Source: Aliiroseovarius sp. F47248L
Lineage (GTDB): Bacteria > Pseudomonadota > Alphaproteobacteria > Rhodobacterales > Rhodobacteraceae
Direction of reading: 5' to 3'
Assembly: GCF_023016085.1 (NCBI RefSeq)
Contig: NZ_JALKBF010000001.1
Coordinates: 1,860,001-1,924,000, forward strand
Length of the DNA stretch: 64,000 nt
Below, piece by piece: positions 51,284 to 61,272 of the stretch. Under the pieces are notes generated by a model. The model made no database searches, was not told where the DNA came from, and saw only the letters and a list, made by a program, of their open reading frames with translations. The position numbers and the translations under genes were made by a program. Within the stretch, counting starts at the first letter, position 1. The number at the start of each line of letters is the position of its first letter.

Positions 51284-52045
51284 CTAAGGATGCACCTCTA
51301 TCCCATCGCCTGATATACGAACGACTGACAACCGTCCCGTGTGATACGCGCCCGTGTCAATTGAAATGCGCCCGTCAGCGCAACGAACTTCTGGCACAAT
51401 CGTATGGCCATGCACGACCCACTGATCGTCTGATCGCGTCAGTTTGCGAAAATCCGGGTGGCCCCACAAAAGAGCCATGCGGTCTTGCCTGTCCATATCA
51501 ACAATGGGGTCCGCTCCGGCATGTGTCACCCAGACATTTCCCGCGCGCCAGACCAACGGCCGTTCGCGCAGCCACGCCACCAGTTCCTTCCCCATAGCCT
51601 GTTGCAGACAAACGCGTATGTGCGTGACCTCGTCCGTGGTCGAAAGATTGGCAGAAAAGTTGACCCCGAAACTTTGCAAGGTCGCGTCGCCTCCGTTCCG
51701 AAGCCAAATGCTGTGATCCCGCAGCGAGCCGTCCAGAAAGCCTAATAGCATGTCTTCGTGATTTCCCAGAAGGCACACGACCTGATCGGGGCTGGCGGAT
51801 TGCAGCGTGTACAAGTGGCGCAACACCTCGGCACTGTTTGGCCCACGATCGATGTAATCTCCGACGAACACCACCGTTTGATCCGGCCAATCTGCTGCGA
51901 TCCTTTTCAGCGCATCGGTCAACAGGTCCATCCGACCATGAATGTCGCCGACCACACAGAAAGGGGCATCAGGCAGAAATGGCGCATCAAACCTAGATGC
52001 ACTGGCTTTGGACATATCTCGGCTTCGACGCCTCAACCAACGCAT
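51284..52045 (-). CDS. PPP-type metallophosphoesterase (serine/threonine phosphatase family)
   Basis: A 253-residue metallophosphatase with the metal-binding series GDIHGRMDLL (about 33-42), GDYIDRGPNS (about 61-70), LGNHEDM (about 93-99), then THAGAD and VHGHTIV. These coordinate a dinuclear metal centre. Relatives are protein phosphatases PrpA/PrpB of phage-lambda type; the substrate here is unknown. An alternative start lies at 52015. It stands alone between unrelated units. Confidence 0.88.
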   Translation of the reverse strand: MRWLRRRSRDMSKASASRFDAPFLPDAPFCVVGDIHGRMDLLTDALKRIAADWPDQTVVFVGDYIDRGPNSAEVLRHLYTLQSASPDQVVCLLGNHEDMLLGFLDGSLRDHSIWLRNGGDATLQSFGVNFSANLSTTDEVTHIRVCLQQAMGKELVAWLRERPLVWRAGNVWVTHAGADPIVDMDRQDRMALLWGHPDFRKLTRSDDQWVVHGHTIVPEVRCADGRISIDTGAYHTGRLSVVRISGDGIEVHP

Positions 52046-52604
52046 GGGCGTTTTGCTTTCCTTGTTTCAACTTCCACTTTTCAACCTTCACGCAGTGTTC
52101 GCCATGATATGACATTAGGACGACCTCAACCCGGATGACCAGTACCCTGCCCCATGCACGGGCTTATCAGGGATTGACGTTTTTGACTGGCAATAATGCG
52201 ACGTCCACTGACAACTCCTCTGCGACTCATCTAATTCAACAGACCAAAATGCGGATAGGTACACCGTGTGGTCGGCGCAATCACACCATTTTTGATATCC
52301 ATACTCGGCGATTTCCCGACACTTCGGCACCCGTGCTTCTTGACTGGCACAAGATTGCCGACCTTGGCCATGAAAATAGGCGTCGGATCGCCCAACCGGC
52401 CTACCCCGACCGAGATGACTCCTCATTCCTTCGGTTTCGCCCTTTTAAGCCCCAACCACTCACGGAGACAAAACGACCATTCGGATCTGCTGATCAGGCG
52501 AAGCCATCAGCACCCAGTCTTAATTCGTTTCCAACCATATCCACGGCGCGTCGCCTGATCAAAGCGATACGCCTGCTGCCATGTCTGACCAAAACGGAGC
52601 GGAA
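52046..52604. promoter_or_regulatory. Upstream region of the type I secretion operon
   Basis: About 560 bases without a supported gene. An open frame at 52135-52608 has composition unlike a real protein and no ribosome site. The region probably carries divergent promoters for the phosphatase and secretion genes. No known operator is recognised. Confidence 0.3.
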
Positions 52605-54344
52605 ATGACCGATCCAAGACACCAATCCCGCGAACTCAGCCAGACTTTGGCAGGGTTTCGATACGAACTTATCGGCGTTGCCATTTTTAGTGCTGCGGTC
52701 AACCTGCTGATGCTGACTGGCCCGCTGTTCATGCTGCAGGTCTATGACCGCGTGTTGTCCAGCCGATCATCAGCAACGTTGGTCGCCCTGTTTGGCCTTG
52801 TTTTGTTCCTGTACACTCTGATGGGGTTTCTAGATCATGTCAGGGGACGCGTTCTGGCGCGCGTCGGCGCTGGGTTTCAGTCGGCGCTGGACCGCCGCGT
52901 GTTTGACGCTGTGTTGCGACAGGCCGAAGACGCCGATCAGCGGTCACGGCCGGCGAGCGGTCTGCGTGATCTGACCAGTATTCAGTCATTGCTCGCCTCT
53001 CCTGCTTTGACCGCGCTTATTGATCTTCCCTGGGCACCGGCGTTTCTTGCGCTGTTGTTCATTTTCCATCCGATGATGGGGTGGTTTGCGCTGGCCGGTG
53101 GATTGGTTCTGTTCATTCTGGCTTTTGCCAATCAACGCGTCAGCAATGCCGCCCAATCCGAGGCGAGCCAACTATCGGCCCAAGCCGATGGCCGCACCGA
53201 TTATATGCGCAAATCCATCGAAACGGTTCAGGGTCTTGGTATGAAAGAGCCGCTGGCCAACGGCTGGAGTGAGGTTCGCCGCAACGCGTTGAGCAGTCGG
53301 ATATTTGCCGCCGACAAACGCGGACGTCTGACGGCGGCCACCAAAGCCTTTCGGCTGCTGTTGCAGTCCGGCATCCTTGCCTTGGGGGCATGGCTGGTGC
53401 TGCGTGGCGAACTGACACCCGGTGCAATGATTGCGGGTTCCATCCTTCTTGGCCGAGCGCTGGCCCCGGTCGAGCAATCGGTCGCGCAATGGGGCGTTTT
53501 TCAAGCCGCAGCACAAGGTTGGCGATCACTGCGCGCTGTCTTGACCTCGACCCCGCCCCGCCCTGCACTCATGCCGCTTCCAGCGCCTGAAAGCCAAATG
53601 CAGGTCAAAGGTCTAGCCGTGGCACCGGGTGGCGTTACGAAGCCCTTGTTGATGGGTGTCAGCTTTGACATTCAACCCGGCGAAGCCGTCGCCGTTATCG
53701 GTCCCAGTGCGGCAGGTAAATCCACCTTGGCCAAGGCGTTGACTGGGGTCTGGCCGCCCCGTGCTGGGGAAATCCGCTTGGGCGGTGCAGATCTTCATCA
53801 ATACGCGCCAGACCGACTTGGCCGTCTGTTGGGATATCTGCCACAAGACGTGGTGCTGTTCCCCGGCACGGTCGCACAGAATGTGGCGCGGTTTGACCCC
53901 GATGCCGACCCTGAGGATATCGTCAAGGCCGCCCGTGCTGCCGGGGCGCACGATCTGATCCTTGGTCTTCCCAATGGCTATGACACGGTTATTTCCGACG
54001 GTGGTAGCCGACTGTCTGGTGGTCAGCGCCAACGCGTTGGGCTGGCCCGTGCGTTGTTCGGGAACCCCGCGGTTCTTATCCTCGACGAGCCAAACTCCAG
54101 CTTGGATGACAGCGGGGTTCGATCACTTAATCAGGCGATCGCAGACGCGAAAGAGGCTGGTCAGGCGGTCCTGATCATCTCGCACCGCCCCTCGGCATTG
54201 GCGCAATGCGAGCGGGTGCTTCTTATAGACAACGGAAAGATGCGTGCCTTCGGCCCGCGCCAGGAAGTCCTGGACAAATTCGTCAGAAAAAGCCCGGCCG
54301 TCGTGCCGGCACAGCAGGGTCGGAGGCTTGAACATGCCCAGTGA
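52605..54344 (+). CDS. Type I secretion ABC transporter (PrtD-like permease/ATPase)
   Basis: A 579-residue fused permease/ATPase that drives one-step export of RTX-type proteins. About five or six membrane helices lie in residues 15-290. The ATPase (about 325-555) has Walker A GPSAAGKSTLAKAL, signature LSGGQRQRVGLARALFG and Walker B VLILDEPNSSLD. The ATG at 52605 is preferred to 52581 because GGAG lies just before it. There is no N-terminal C39 peptidase domain. It overlaps the adaptor gene by 11 bases. No exported RTX substrate or TolC gene is in the window. Confidence 0.92.
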   Translation: MTDPRHQSRELSQTLAGFRYELIGVAIFSAAVNLLMLTGPLFMLQVYDRVLSSRSSATLVALFGLVLFLYTLMGFLDHVRGRVLARVGAGFQSALDRRVFDAVLRQAEDADQRSRPASGLRDLTSIQSLLASPALTALIDLPWAPAFLALLFIFHPMMGWFALAGGLVLFILAFANQRVSNAAQSEASQLSAQADGRTDYMRKSIETVQGLGMKEPLANGWSEVRRNALSSRIFAADKRGRLTAATKAFRLLLQSGILALGAWLVLRGELTPGAMIAGSILLGRALAPVEQSVAQWGVFQAAAQGWRSLRAVLTSTPPRPALMPLPAPESQMQVKGLAVAPGGVTKPLLMGVSFDIQPGEAVAVIGPSAAGKSTLAKALTGVWPPRAGEIRLGGADLHQYAPDRLGRLLGYLPQDVVLFPGTVAQNVARFDPDADPEDIVKAARAAGAHDLILGLPNGYDTVISDGGSRLSGGQRQRVGLARALFGNPAVLILDEPNSSLDDSGVRSLNQAIADAKEAGQAVLIISHRPSALAQCERVLLIDNGKMRAFGPRQEVLDKFVRKSPAVVPAQQGRRLEHAQ

Positions 54345-55629
54345 TTGGAATGCGAAAACATACGTGGCACAGGGCATGTGGGCGTTGATCATCGGCTTTG
54401 GTGGTCTGGTGGCCTGGGGGGCTTACTCGACCATAAGCGCGGCGGTTGTGGCATCGGGCTATGTCGAGGTCGACCAGCGTAAGCAAGTTGTTCAACACCC
54501 CGATGGCGGTGTGGTCGCGGACATACTTGTACGTAACGGCGACACGATTAAAGCAGGAGAATCCATCATCCTTTTGGATGATGCAGAACTGCGGTCCGAG
54601 CAAAACATCATCAGCCACGCCCTGTTTGAAGTGCAGGCAAATATCGACCGTCTGTCCGCCGAAGCGGTCGAGGCAGGGGAAATCACGTTCCGCCCAGCGC
54701 TGCTGACGGATGCCAAGCACGATCCCGATCTGCAAAGCATTCTAGACACGCAGCAGACGCTGTTTGAAACGCGCGCCACAACGCTTAGTCAGACAGACGA
54801 TCAACTGCGCGAACGGCGCGCGCAATCCGAAGCGTCCATTGTCGGATTGGAAAAGCAACTGACGGCCAATCGCGAACAGGCCGAACTGATGAACAACAAC
54901 CTGAAAACCTTTCAGGATCTGTTGGACAGGAACCTGACCGAGCGGTCGCAGGTTCTGGAACTGCAAAAACAGGTGGCCCAGATCAACGGCCTGACCGGCG
55001 AGACCGAGGCACAAATCGCAGCCACCAGGAACGCCATCGCGGGTTACGAGATCGAGCGTTTGAAAGCCCGTTCGGAACGACAGGCAAGTGCACAAGAAGA
55101 GCTTCGCAACCTGCAACCACGCGAGGCAGAGATGCAGGAGAAACTGCGCGCCGTCGAAACACGACTTTCCCGGCTGAACCTGAAGGCGCCAGTGGATGGC
55201 GTGGTCTATGGCATGACGGTATTTACCGTCGGTTCTGTCGTGCCTGCCGGTGGCGAAGTGGCCGCCATCGTGCCGGACAACAGCCCGTTGATCGTGTCCG
55301 TTCAGTTGGCCCCAATGGAAATCGACAGGGTAACTGTAGGGCAAGAGGCCGTGTTGAAATTTCCGGCATTCAATGCCCGCACCACGCCCGAACTATCGGG
55401 GCAGATCAGCCTGATTTCCGCCGATGCCATTACGGACGAACAAACCGGGCAGAGATACTTCGCAGGTGAGGTCGAAATCGACCCGGCCGCCTTCGATCTT
55501 TTGGGCGAGAACGAGATCATCCCCGGTATGCCGGTCGAGGCGTTCATCCAGACAGGAGCCCAAAGCCCGGCCTCATATCTGCTAAAACCCTTCACAGACT
55601 ACCTTGATCTGGCGTTTCGCGAAGAATGA
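54334..55629 (+). CDS. Type I secretion membrane-fusion protein (HlyD/PrtE family)
   Basis: A 431-residue adaptor that bridges the inner-membrane ABC exporter to the outer-membrane channel. It has one N-terminal membrane helix (about 14-35), a lipoyl-like half (RKQVVQHPDGGVVADILVRN, about 50-69), a long coiled coil (about 120-280) and a beta-barrel region (LKAPVDGVVYGMTVFTVG). The ATG at 54334 follows CGGAGG. Coding overlap with the ABC gene indicates coexpression. Confidence 0.93.
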   Translation: MPSDWNAKTYVAQGMWALIIGFGGLVAWGAYSTISAAVVASGYVEVDQRKQVVQHPDGGVVADILVRNGDTIKAGESIILLDDAELRSEQNIISHALFEVQANIDRLSAEAVEAGEITFRPALLTDAKHDPDLQSILDTQQTLFETRATTLSQTDDQLRERRAQSEASIVGLEKQLTANREQAELMNNNLKTFQDLLDRNLTERSQVLELQKQVAQINGLTGETEAQIAATRNAIAGYEIERLKARSERQASAQEELRNLQPREAEMQEKLRAVETRLSRLNLKAPVDGVVYGMTVFTVGSVVPAGGEVAAIVPDNSPLIVSVQLAPMEIDRVTVGQEAVLKFPAFNARTTPELSGQISLISADAITDEQTGQRYFAGEVEIDPAAFDLLGENEIIPGMPVEAFIQTGAQSPASYLLKPFTDYLDLAFREE

Positions 55630-55769
55630 AGGCGCGTGCGGTCGGGGAACTGGCCGCGCCTGCCGCACCGCCGGGACAACATGTTCTGGTCATCTAATCC
55701 AAACTTCATCTGGACAGCCAAGATCAGCCCGCCCTAAAGTCACCGGGCGCCTTCCAAATGGAGATTCCG

Positions 55770-56591
55770 ATGAAACCGATTTTCACAACTGCCTTGATGT
55801 TCAGCCTGTTGGGCGCAACATCCGCCATTGCCGACAACCGTTGTGCCGACGGCAAAACTCTGACCCCCGATGTTCTGACCATCGCGACGGGAAACCCAGC
55901 CTATTACCCGTGGGTGATGGATGACGACCCGACAAGTGGGGCTGGTTTTGAAGCCGCTGTCGCCTATGAGTTGGCCAAGCGTATGGGGTTTGAGAAGGAT
56001 GCGGTGGTCTGGACCCGCGCGACTTTTGATCAGTCGATCCAGCCGGGCGCAAAAGAGTTCGACGTGAACCTGCAACAATTCTCGATCACGGAAGACCGCG
56101 AGAAGGTCGTCGATTTTTCCGAGCCCTATTATTCTGCCGCCATGGCCGTTCTGGTGCGCCAGCCAACGGTTGATGGTGGTGCAACAGCTGAAATCGGGTC
56201 GCTGAAAGATCTTAAATGGGGCGTCATGGCAGGAACCACGGCGCTTGAAACTGTCAACTCGGCAATCGCGCCTGCTGACACGCCGCTTTTATACGACGAC
56301 AATGTGAACGTCGTTGAGGCGATGAAGGCAAACCAGATCGACGCGGCCTTGTTTGACCTTCCGACCGCACTTTATCTCAGTGCTGTGGTCTTGGATGACG
56401 GTGCACTGTTAGGACAGTTCGCCGCCGACCGTAGCGAAAACCCCGACCAATTCGGCATCCTGATGGAAGAAGGAAGCCCGCTGAAAGCGTGCGTGGATGA
56501 AGCATTGTCAGCCATGAAAGATGACGGGACGCTTGCCGCCATCGAGGCCGAATGGCTGCAAGAAACCACCGGCGTTCCGCTGATCAAGTAA
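55770..56591 (+). CDS. Amino-acid-type ABC transporter substrate-binding protein
   Basis: A 273-residue periplasmic binding protein of family 3. The signal peptide ends near residue 22 (TSAIADN). Typical blocks are GFEAAVAYELAKRMGF (about 58-73), FDVNLQQFSITEDREKVVDF (about 96-115) and SEPYYSAAMAVLV. The ATG at 55770 follows GGAGATTCCG. It heads a binding-protein/permease/ATPase operon. The ligand is probably an amino acid or related small molecule. Confidence 0.9.
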   Translation: MKPIFTTALMFSLLGATSAIADNRCADGKTLTPDVLTIATGNPAYYPWVMDDDPTSGAGFEAAVAYELAKRMGFEKDAVVWTRATFDQSIQPGAKEFDVNLQQFSITEDREKVVDFSEPYYSAAMAVLVRQPTVDGGATAEIGSLKDLKWGVMAGTTALETVNSAIAPADTPLLYDDNVNVVEAMKANQIDAALFDLPTALYLSAVVLDDGALLGQFAADRSENPDQFGILMEEGSPLKACVDEALSAMKDDGTLAAIEAEWLQETTGVPLIK

Positions 56592-56602
56592 CGACACATT
56601 CC

Positions 56603-57433
56603 ATGAAAACGACAAGCGCGGGCCTTACGGCCCGCCAAATCTATGAACAAAAGGCGCGACGCAAATCAGTGATGATTGCGACGCTGAGCACCATTCTTGT
56701 GGTGGGTTTGATTGTCATTCTACTGCCGATGACACCGGGCTGGGACCGGGTGCGCAGCAGTTTTTTCGATTGGGAGATCTTGGCGAAGACCTTTCCATCA
56801 CTTCTGTCAGCCTTTCGTTGGGATGTTGCCATCTTCTTGTGGTGTACCCCCATCATCGCAATACTTGGCCTGCTTATCGCGCTGTGTCGCGATGCCCGTG
56901 CGCCAGCCTTGTTCCCCCTGCGCATATTCGGCGTGCTTTACACTGACATTTTTCGCGGCGTCCCTGTGATCCTGATCGTGTTTCTGATCGGCTTCGGCGT
57001 CCCCGGTCTTGGCCTGCAACGCCCATGGAACAGCCCCTATATCTGGGGTTCGCTTGCGCTGATCCTTACCTATTCCGCCTATGTGGCCGAAATCTTCCGC
57101 GCCGGCATTGAAAGCGTCCATGAAAGCCAGCGGGCTGCAGCCAAATCGCTGGGACTGTCACATTCCGACATCATGCGCTACGTGGTCCTGCCGCAGGCAA
57201 TCCGCCGCGTGGTGCCGGCCAATATGAACATGCTCGTCGCGTTGCAAAAAGATGTGGCGCTTCTGTCCTTCATCGGGCCGGTTGAGCTTCTGCGGCAAGC
57301 CGGGGTGCACAAGTCCCTGTTGGCAAATTTCACACCCTATGTTGGGGCGGCGATCATTTTTCTTGCAGTTACCATCCCTGTGACCCGCTTTGCCGATTAT
57401 CTGATCGCAAAACAGAACAAGGCTCGCAGTTGA
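56603..57433 (+). CDS. Amino-acid-type ABC transporter permease
   Basis: A 276-residue HisM/GlnP-family permease with an unusually long N-terminal part before the core and about five to six helices. The conserved loop AEIFRAGIESVHESQRAAAK (about 158-177) and SLGLSHSDIMRYVVLPQAIR identify the family. Only one permease gene is present, so it probably acts as a homodimer. The ATG at 56603 lies 11 bases after the binding-protein stop. Its stop overlaps the ATPase start by one base (TGATG). Confidence 0.9.
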   Translation: MKTTSAGLTARQIYEQKARRKSVMIATLSTILVVGLIVILLPMTPGWDRVRSSFFDWEILAKTFPSLLSAFRWDVAIFLWCTPIIAILGLLIALCRDARAPALFPLRIFGVLYTDIFRGVPVILIVFLIGFGVPGLGLQRPWNSPYIWGSLALILTYSAYVAEIFRAGIESVHESQRAAAKSLGLSHSDIMRYVVLPQAIRRVVPANMNMLVALQKDVALLSFIGPVELLRQAGVHKSLLANFTPYVGAAIIFLAVTIPVTRFADYLIAKQNKARS

Positions 57434-58161
57434 TGTCTATTCTTCGCCTGTCAAATGTCACCAAATCGTTCGGGCAAACAGCCGTGCTGCGTGGCATTGA
57501 TCTTGAGGTCAACGAAGGCGAGATGATCTGCCTGATCGGGGCCTCAGGCTCGGGTAAATCCACCCTCCTGCGCACGATCAACCTGCTTGAACCGATTGAC
57601 GATGGCGAGATCTGGTTCGACGGGCATGACATCTCGCTGCCTGATATCGCTCCGCAGCCCGTCCGTCGCAAGATCGGGCTGGTTTTTCAGAGCTTCAATC
57701 TGTTTCCACATATGACTGCAGTCGAGAATGTGCTGTTGGCCCCGTCGCGCGTGTTCCAACGATCAAAGAAAGACCTTCTGCCCAACGTAACCCGGCTTTT
57801 TGAACGGTTCAATTTGAAGGATCGGATGAATGCCTATCCGGATCAGTTGTCAGGAGGGCAACAGCAGCGTGTCGCAATCGTCCGCGCGTTGGCGATGCAG
57901 CCAAAAATCATGCTGTTTGACGAGGTCACTTCGGCCTTGGATCCGGAGTTGGTCAGCGAGGTATTGGAGACGTTGCTAAAGCTAAAGGCCCAAAGCATGA
58001 CCATGATCTTGGCCACGCATGAAATGGGTTTTGCAAGGGAAGCTGCCGACAGGGTTTGTGTTCTGGATGGCGGCAAGATCATTGAGACAGGTACACCGGA
58101 TCAGATTTTCAATGCCCCACAAACGAAACGAGCGAGAGAGTTTCTGGCCTCGGTCATATAA
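57433..58161 (+). CDS. Amino-acid-type ABC transporter ATP-binding protein
   Basis: A 242-residue GlnQ/HisP-type ATPase: Walker A GASGSGKSTLLRTINLLEP (about 36-54), Q-loop VFQSFNLFPHMTAVENV, signature LSGGQQQRVAIVRALA, Walker B IMLFDEVTSALDPELV and switch His ATHEMGFARE. The signature helix reads AIVRALA where AIARALA is usual, a mild change. It completes the importer operon. Confidence 0.93.
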   Translation: MSILRLSNVTKSFGQTAVLRGIDLEVNEGEMICLIGASGSGKSTLLRTINLLEPIDDGEIWFDGHDISLPDIAPQPVRRKIGLVFQSFNLFPHMTAVENVLLAPSRVFQRSKKDLLPNVTRLFERFNLKDRMNAYPDQLSGGQQQRVAIVRALAMQPKIMLFDEVTSALDPELVSEVLETLLKLKAQSMTMILATHEMGFAREAADRVCVLDGGKIIETGTPDQIFNAPQTKRAREFLASVI

Positions 58162-58180
58162 CTGCTTTCAGCAGATTTTT
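58162..58180 (+). terminator. Weak hairpin terminator after the amino-acid transporter operon
   Basis: CTGCT (58162-58166), loop TTC, AGCAG (58170-58174), then ATTTTT. The five-base-pair stem is short but is followed by a T-run directly after the ATPase stop. It also sits at the end of the convergent YdeI-like gene. Confidence 0.4.
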
Positions 58181-58182
58181 AG

Positions 58183-58803
58183 CTATCGTTCATTCACACC
58201 TTTGCCTGAAAATATCTTGTCCCGAAACCGGTCAATACGGGCCAGTCGCGTTTCGGATTTTTTCGCAGAGCTGAGATTGATTACATAGCTTCGCCGCCGA
58301 CCGGGTGTCAGCGCCTCAAAGGCCGCAGCAAGCTCGGGGTCGGCTGCAAATGCATCAACCAACTCGTCTGGAAGATCGAATGTGACATCCGTTATAGGTG
58401 GCCTAACGCCTGCGTCCGCATACGTAATCGCTTCGGCCAGGTATGACTGGACAATTAGTGCCATAGCGGCAACCTGTTCTTTCTTGGAAAATCGGATAAG
58501 GCAAGGATATCGGGTATTTGGCCCCGGCTTTTCAAGCACATTTTCCGGGTCTTTCATAAGTGCCGCATTGAAGAATGTAAGGCGAAAGTCCTTTTGGAAG
58601 GCCCCGATAATCGCGATATTTCGATCACCCCGCAGAAAACAAGGATGACCCCATTTCAAACTTTCTGACAAACCAGCGCCACGACACAGGCGACGCAAAT
58701 CGCGCAAACCGTCGACCCAAATACGTGTAGAACAGTCAGGCGTCGCGAAACGCTCGCAACGTCCACACCCGTGCACGAAGTAATCTTCTATATCTGTGAT
58801 CAT
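58183..58803 (-). CDS. YdeI/OmpD-associated (DUF1801-type) family protein
   Basis: A 206-residue protein with the DUF1801-type core (LRRLCRGAGLSESLKWGHPC about 37-56, then GDRNIAIIGAFQKDFRLTFF) and the C-terminal YdeI-type block (FDLPDELVDAFAADPELAAA and LTPGRRRSYVINLSSAKKSE). Four N-terminal cysteines (HGCGRCERF...DCS) are noticeable. The ATG at 58803 is preferred to 58836 on family length. The function of the family is unclear. Confidence 0.82.
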   Translation of the reverse strand: MITDIEDYFVHGCGRCERFATPDCSTRIWVDGLRDLRRLCRGAGLSESLKWGHPCFLRGDRNIAIIGAFQKDFRLTFFNAALMKDPENVLEKPGPNTRYPCLIRFSKKEQVAAMALIVQSYLAEAITYADAGVRPPITDVTFDLPDELVDAFAADPELAAAFEALTPGRRRSYVINLSSAKKSETRLARIDRFRDKIFSGKGVNER

Positions 58804-58898
58804 ACCTGCCAAACCTATGTCAGCCCGTGCTGCCAAAGATTACTGTATTAGGTGCCCGCAGTGCAAAACCTCACAGGCAAATTGAACGGACTGCAGTC

Positions 58899-59426
58899 CT
58901 ATCCCAGTTCATTCAAGATAGACTTGCGTGCCAAGGCAATAACGATCAACGACACACCATTCGAAATCAGCTCAATCGCAAGATAGACACCCAGGACCAC
59001 TGCTGCCGATTGCGGGAAATTCGAGAAGATCATCAATGCCAGAATGATTGAAAGCGCCGCGGACAAGACCATGATCCAGCGGAATGGCCGAAACTCAGCC
59101 TGAAACGCCAGAAGCAGACGAAACAGACCAGCCACCATCAGCAAGATCGCTATTATGTAAGTCAGGGCCAGAAGACCTTGAAGCGGATTAGCCAGCAAAT
59201 TGATACCCAACAACAGGAAGAGCAGCCCAAACAGCAAAAGAAATATGCGTGCGCCCCAGCCTTGGTCACGAAACGCCGAGAACGCGACAATCAGGCCAAT
59301 CAACAGGAAAGACCAACCGACAAGTATTTCAGCAGTCAGTGATGCAGCAAGTGGATTTGTCAGTGCTAGGACACCTCCGACGATCGAGATTACGCCGGCG
59401 ATCATCCAGAAAACCCAGTGTTTCAT
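58899..59426 (-). CDS. HdeD-family membrane protein
   Basis: A 175-residue inner-membrane protein with six predicted helices in three pairs, matching HdeD/DUF308 (ISIVGGVLALTNPLAASLTA, GINLLANPLQGLLALTYIIA). HdeD helps acid tolerance at high cell density in enterics; the role here is not shown. It lies 31 bases downstream of the phospholipase D gene on the same strand, so both may form one envelope-related unit. Confidence 0.86.
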   Translation of the reverse strand: MKHWVFWMIAGVISIVGGVLALTNPLAASLTAEILVGWSFLLIGLIVAFSAFRDQGWGARIFLLLFGLLFLLLGINLLANPLQGLLALTYIIAILLMVAGLFRLLLAFQAEFRPFRWIMVLSAALSIILALMIFSNFPQSAAVVLGVYLAIELISNGVSLIVIALARKSILNELG

Positions 59427-59457
59427 AGTTCTACCCTTTCAGTGATAAACTCATGCT

Positions 59458-61008
59458 TCACAGCAGCCACTCGATTGGCAGCACGCCCAGAACCAAGAAA
59501 GCCAAGCGCTGGAGTGCCGTTGAGCCGGGTTCATCTGTGTGCAGGATCGTCTGCCCATCTTCTGTTTTTTCACGCCATACCAGGTCATGTTCGGATGAGA
59601 TTTCGGGTTGATAGCTGACATCCTGCACGGGGCCGTCGAATCCGCCACTCACCCGGCGTGCAAGGGTCGGGCTGTCGATCAGGAAGCCCATCTCACAATT
59701 CAATGTTGCAGATCGCGGGTCGAAATTGAACGACCCAATGAAGACCCGCTTTTGATCCAACGCAAATGTTTTGGCGTGCAGGCTAGCCCCAGACAGTCCG
59801 AAGGGCATGGTTTGAAGTTCCGCCTCTGACGACCCGCCTCCGCGCAGCTTGAGTTCGTAAAGATCAACACCGGCTGCCAACAGATCAGTTCTGTATTTTG
59901 TATAGCCAGCATGGACCATCAACACATCCGTGGTGTTCAGGGCGTTGGTCAGAATACGAACATACTTGCCGTCTTTGGCAAGTGCCGTGAACCATTGGGT
60001 TCCCTGGCGTCCTGGGACAAAATAGGCCGACACAAGATCAAGACGCTTTTCAACTTTACCCATGATTTCACCCAACCGCGTGATCATAAGTTGGTCGCGC
60101 GTGGCAATCCCCAATCCCTTCACGGGGTCGTCGGTCACAAGTTGGACATCAGTCCATTCCAAGGCAACATTTCCTTGCGCAAATTTTCTCGCGCTGGCAC
60201 TCGTTTGCTCCAAAAACACAGCTGCATCATGACTGTCCCGCACCTGGGTGACACGGGACTTGAACGCCTCGATGTCACCGGGTTCGTCAATGATTGTCTC
60301 AACCCCAAAGACAGACTGGCTGTTCCAATAATCATCAAATGCCGACGACGTTTCCGCAACCACCGTCCCCGCCGCCAACACATCCATGTCGATATAGAAA
60401 TTGTCATCGCCAACTTCAAAATACTCGTCACCTATGTTGCGGCCTCCGATGATCGCAACCGATCCATCAACGATCAGGGCTTTGTTGTGCATCCGACGGT
60501 TCATGCGAAAGAAATCGAAGGAATACCCCAACAGTTTCGGAGTGCGTATGGTCGATGGATTGAACAGCCTGATCTCGAAGTTGTTCAGGGAATTCAGCGT
60601 GGCCATGATGCCGTCCAACCCCGGCACACCATTGTCGTCCAGCAACAGACGCACCCGTACTCCGCGTTCGGCTGCCTTGCGCAAAGCTTCGAACATAAGA
60701 ATGCCCGAGATGTCGTCGTGCCAAATATAGTATTGAACGTCGATCGAGTGTTCAGCAGCGTTGATCAGAGCAAGCCGGCTTGAGATCGCGTCGTGGCCGT
60801 TTTCCAACGGCAATACACCACTTTTGCCGAGGTGCGCCTGATTTGCAGAGCTAACCCGCGCGCCGAGCGTGGTTGAAATATCATGCGGTAAAGCCTGACT
60901 GAAGGGACGTTCGGATATATCCGGTAGATGGAAGACGAGGCGTGCGATTAAAACCGCGATACTCAGCGTCAAGACAACCTTGAACAGACGAATAGCAAAC
61001 CTCTTCAT
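59458..61008 (-). CDS. Phospholipase D / cardiolipin synthase-like membrane protein
   Basis: A 516-residue protein with an N-terminal membrane anchor (about 8-27) and two PLD catalytic motifs: MHNKALIVDGSVAIIGGRNI (about 173-192) and LHAKTFALDQKRVFIGSFNF (about 412-431). Both HxK(x)4D cores are intact. It resembles cardiolipin synthase C and related phospholipases, which transfer or hydrolyse phosphatidyl groups. The following 264 bases to the aminopeptidase gene hold no gene. Confidence 0.9.
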   Translation of the reverse strand: MKRFAIRLFKVVLTLSIAVLIARLVFHLPDISERPFSQALPHDISTTLGARVSSANQAHLGKSGVLPLENGHDAISSRLALINAAEHSIDVQYYIWHDDISGILMFEALRKAAERGVRVRLLLDDNGVPGLDGIMATLNSLNNFEIRLFNPSTIRTPKLLGYSFDFFRMNRRMHNKALIVDGSVAIIGGRNIGDEYFEVGDDNFYIDMDVLAAGTVVAETSSAFDDYWNSQSVFGVETIIDEPGDIEAFKSRVTQVRDSHDAAVFLEQTSASARKFAQGNVALEWTDVQLVTDDPVKGLGIATRDQLMITRLGEIMGKVEKRLDLVSAYFVPGRQGTQWFTALAKDGKYVRILTNALNTTDVLMVHAGYTKYRTDLLAAGVDLYELKLRGGGSSEAELQTMPFGLSGASLHAKTFALDQKRVFIGSFNFDPRSATLNCEMGFLIDSPTLARRVSGGFDGPVQDVSYQPEISSEHDLVWREKTEDGQTILHTDEPGSTALQRLAFLVLGVLPIEWLL

Positions 61009-61272
61009 AGGTATATGTTAAGTTTGCATGTTCGACCTGTATAGATAAATCTGGCTGGCCGTCTTCCTCACTGGTTGACCTTCAACCTGTTTACTCAAAA
61101 AGGTTTTCCATTCTTTGATCTAGTTTTAGCCAATGCGAAGTAAAATAACAGCAGCAAGTTTAATTCAAAGCATATCTGCGTTAGTCCAGCTTACTGACCG
61201 AAACAAGAAACAACATCCAAAACACAGCATCGTCTCCTTCAAACAGTAAAGTTGAACTGAAGATCGTTTGGA

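Noticed and set aside
52135..52608. 157-codon open frame upstream of the type I secretion gene
   Set aside because: No ribosome site, low-complexity sequence rich in Pro, Arg, Thr and Ser, and it overlaps the secretion gene start. Nothing protein-like was recognised.
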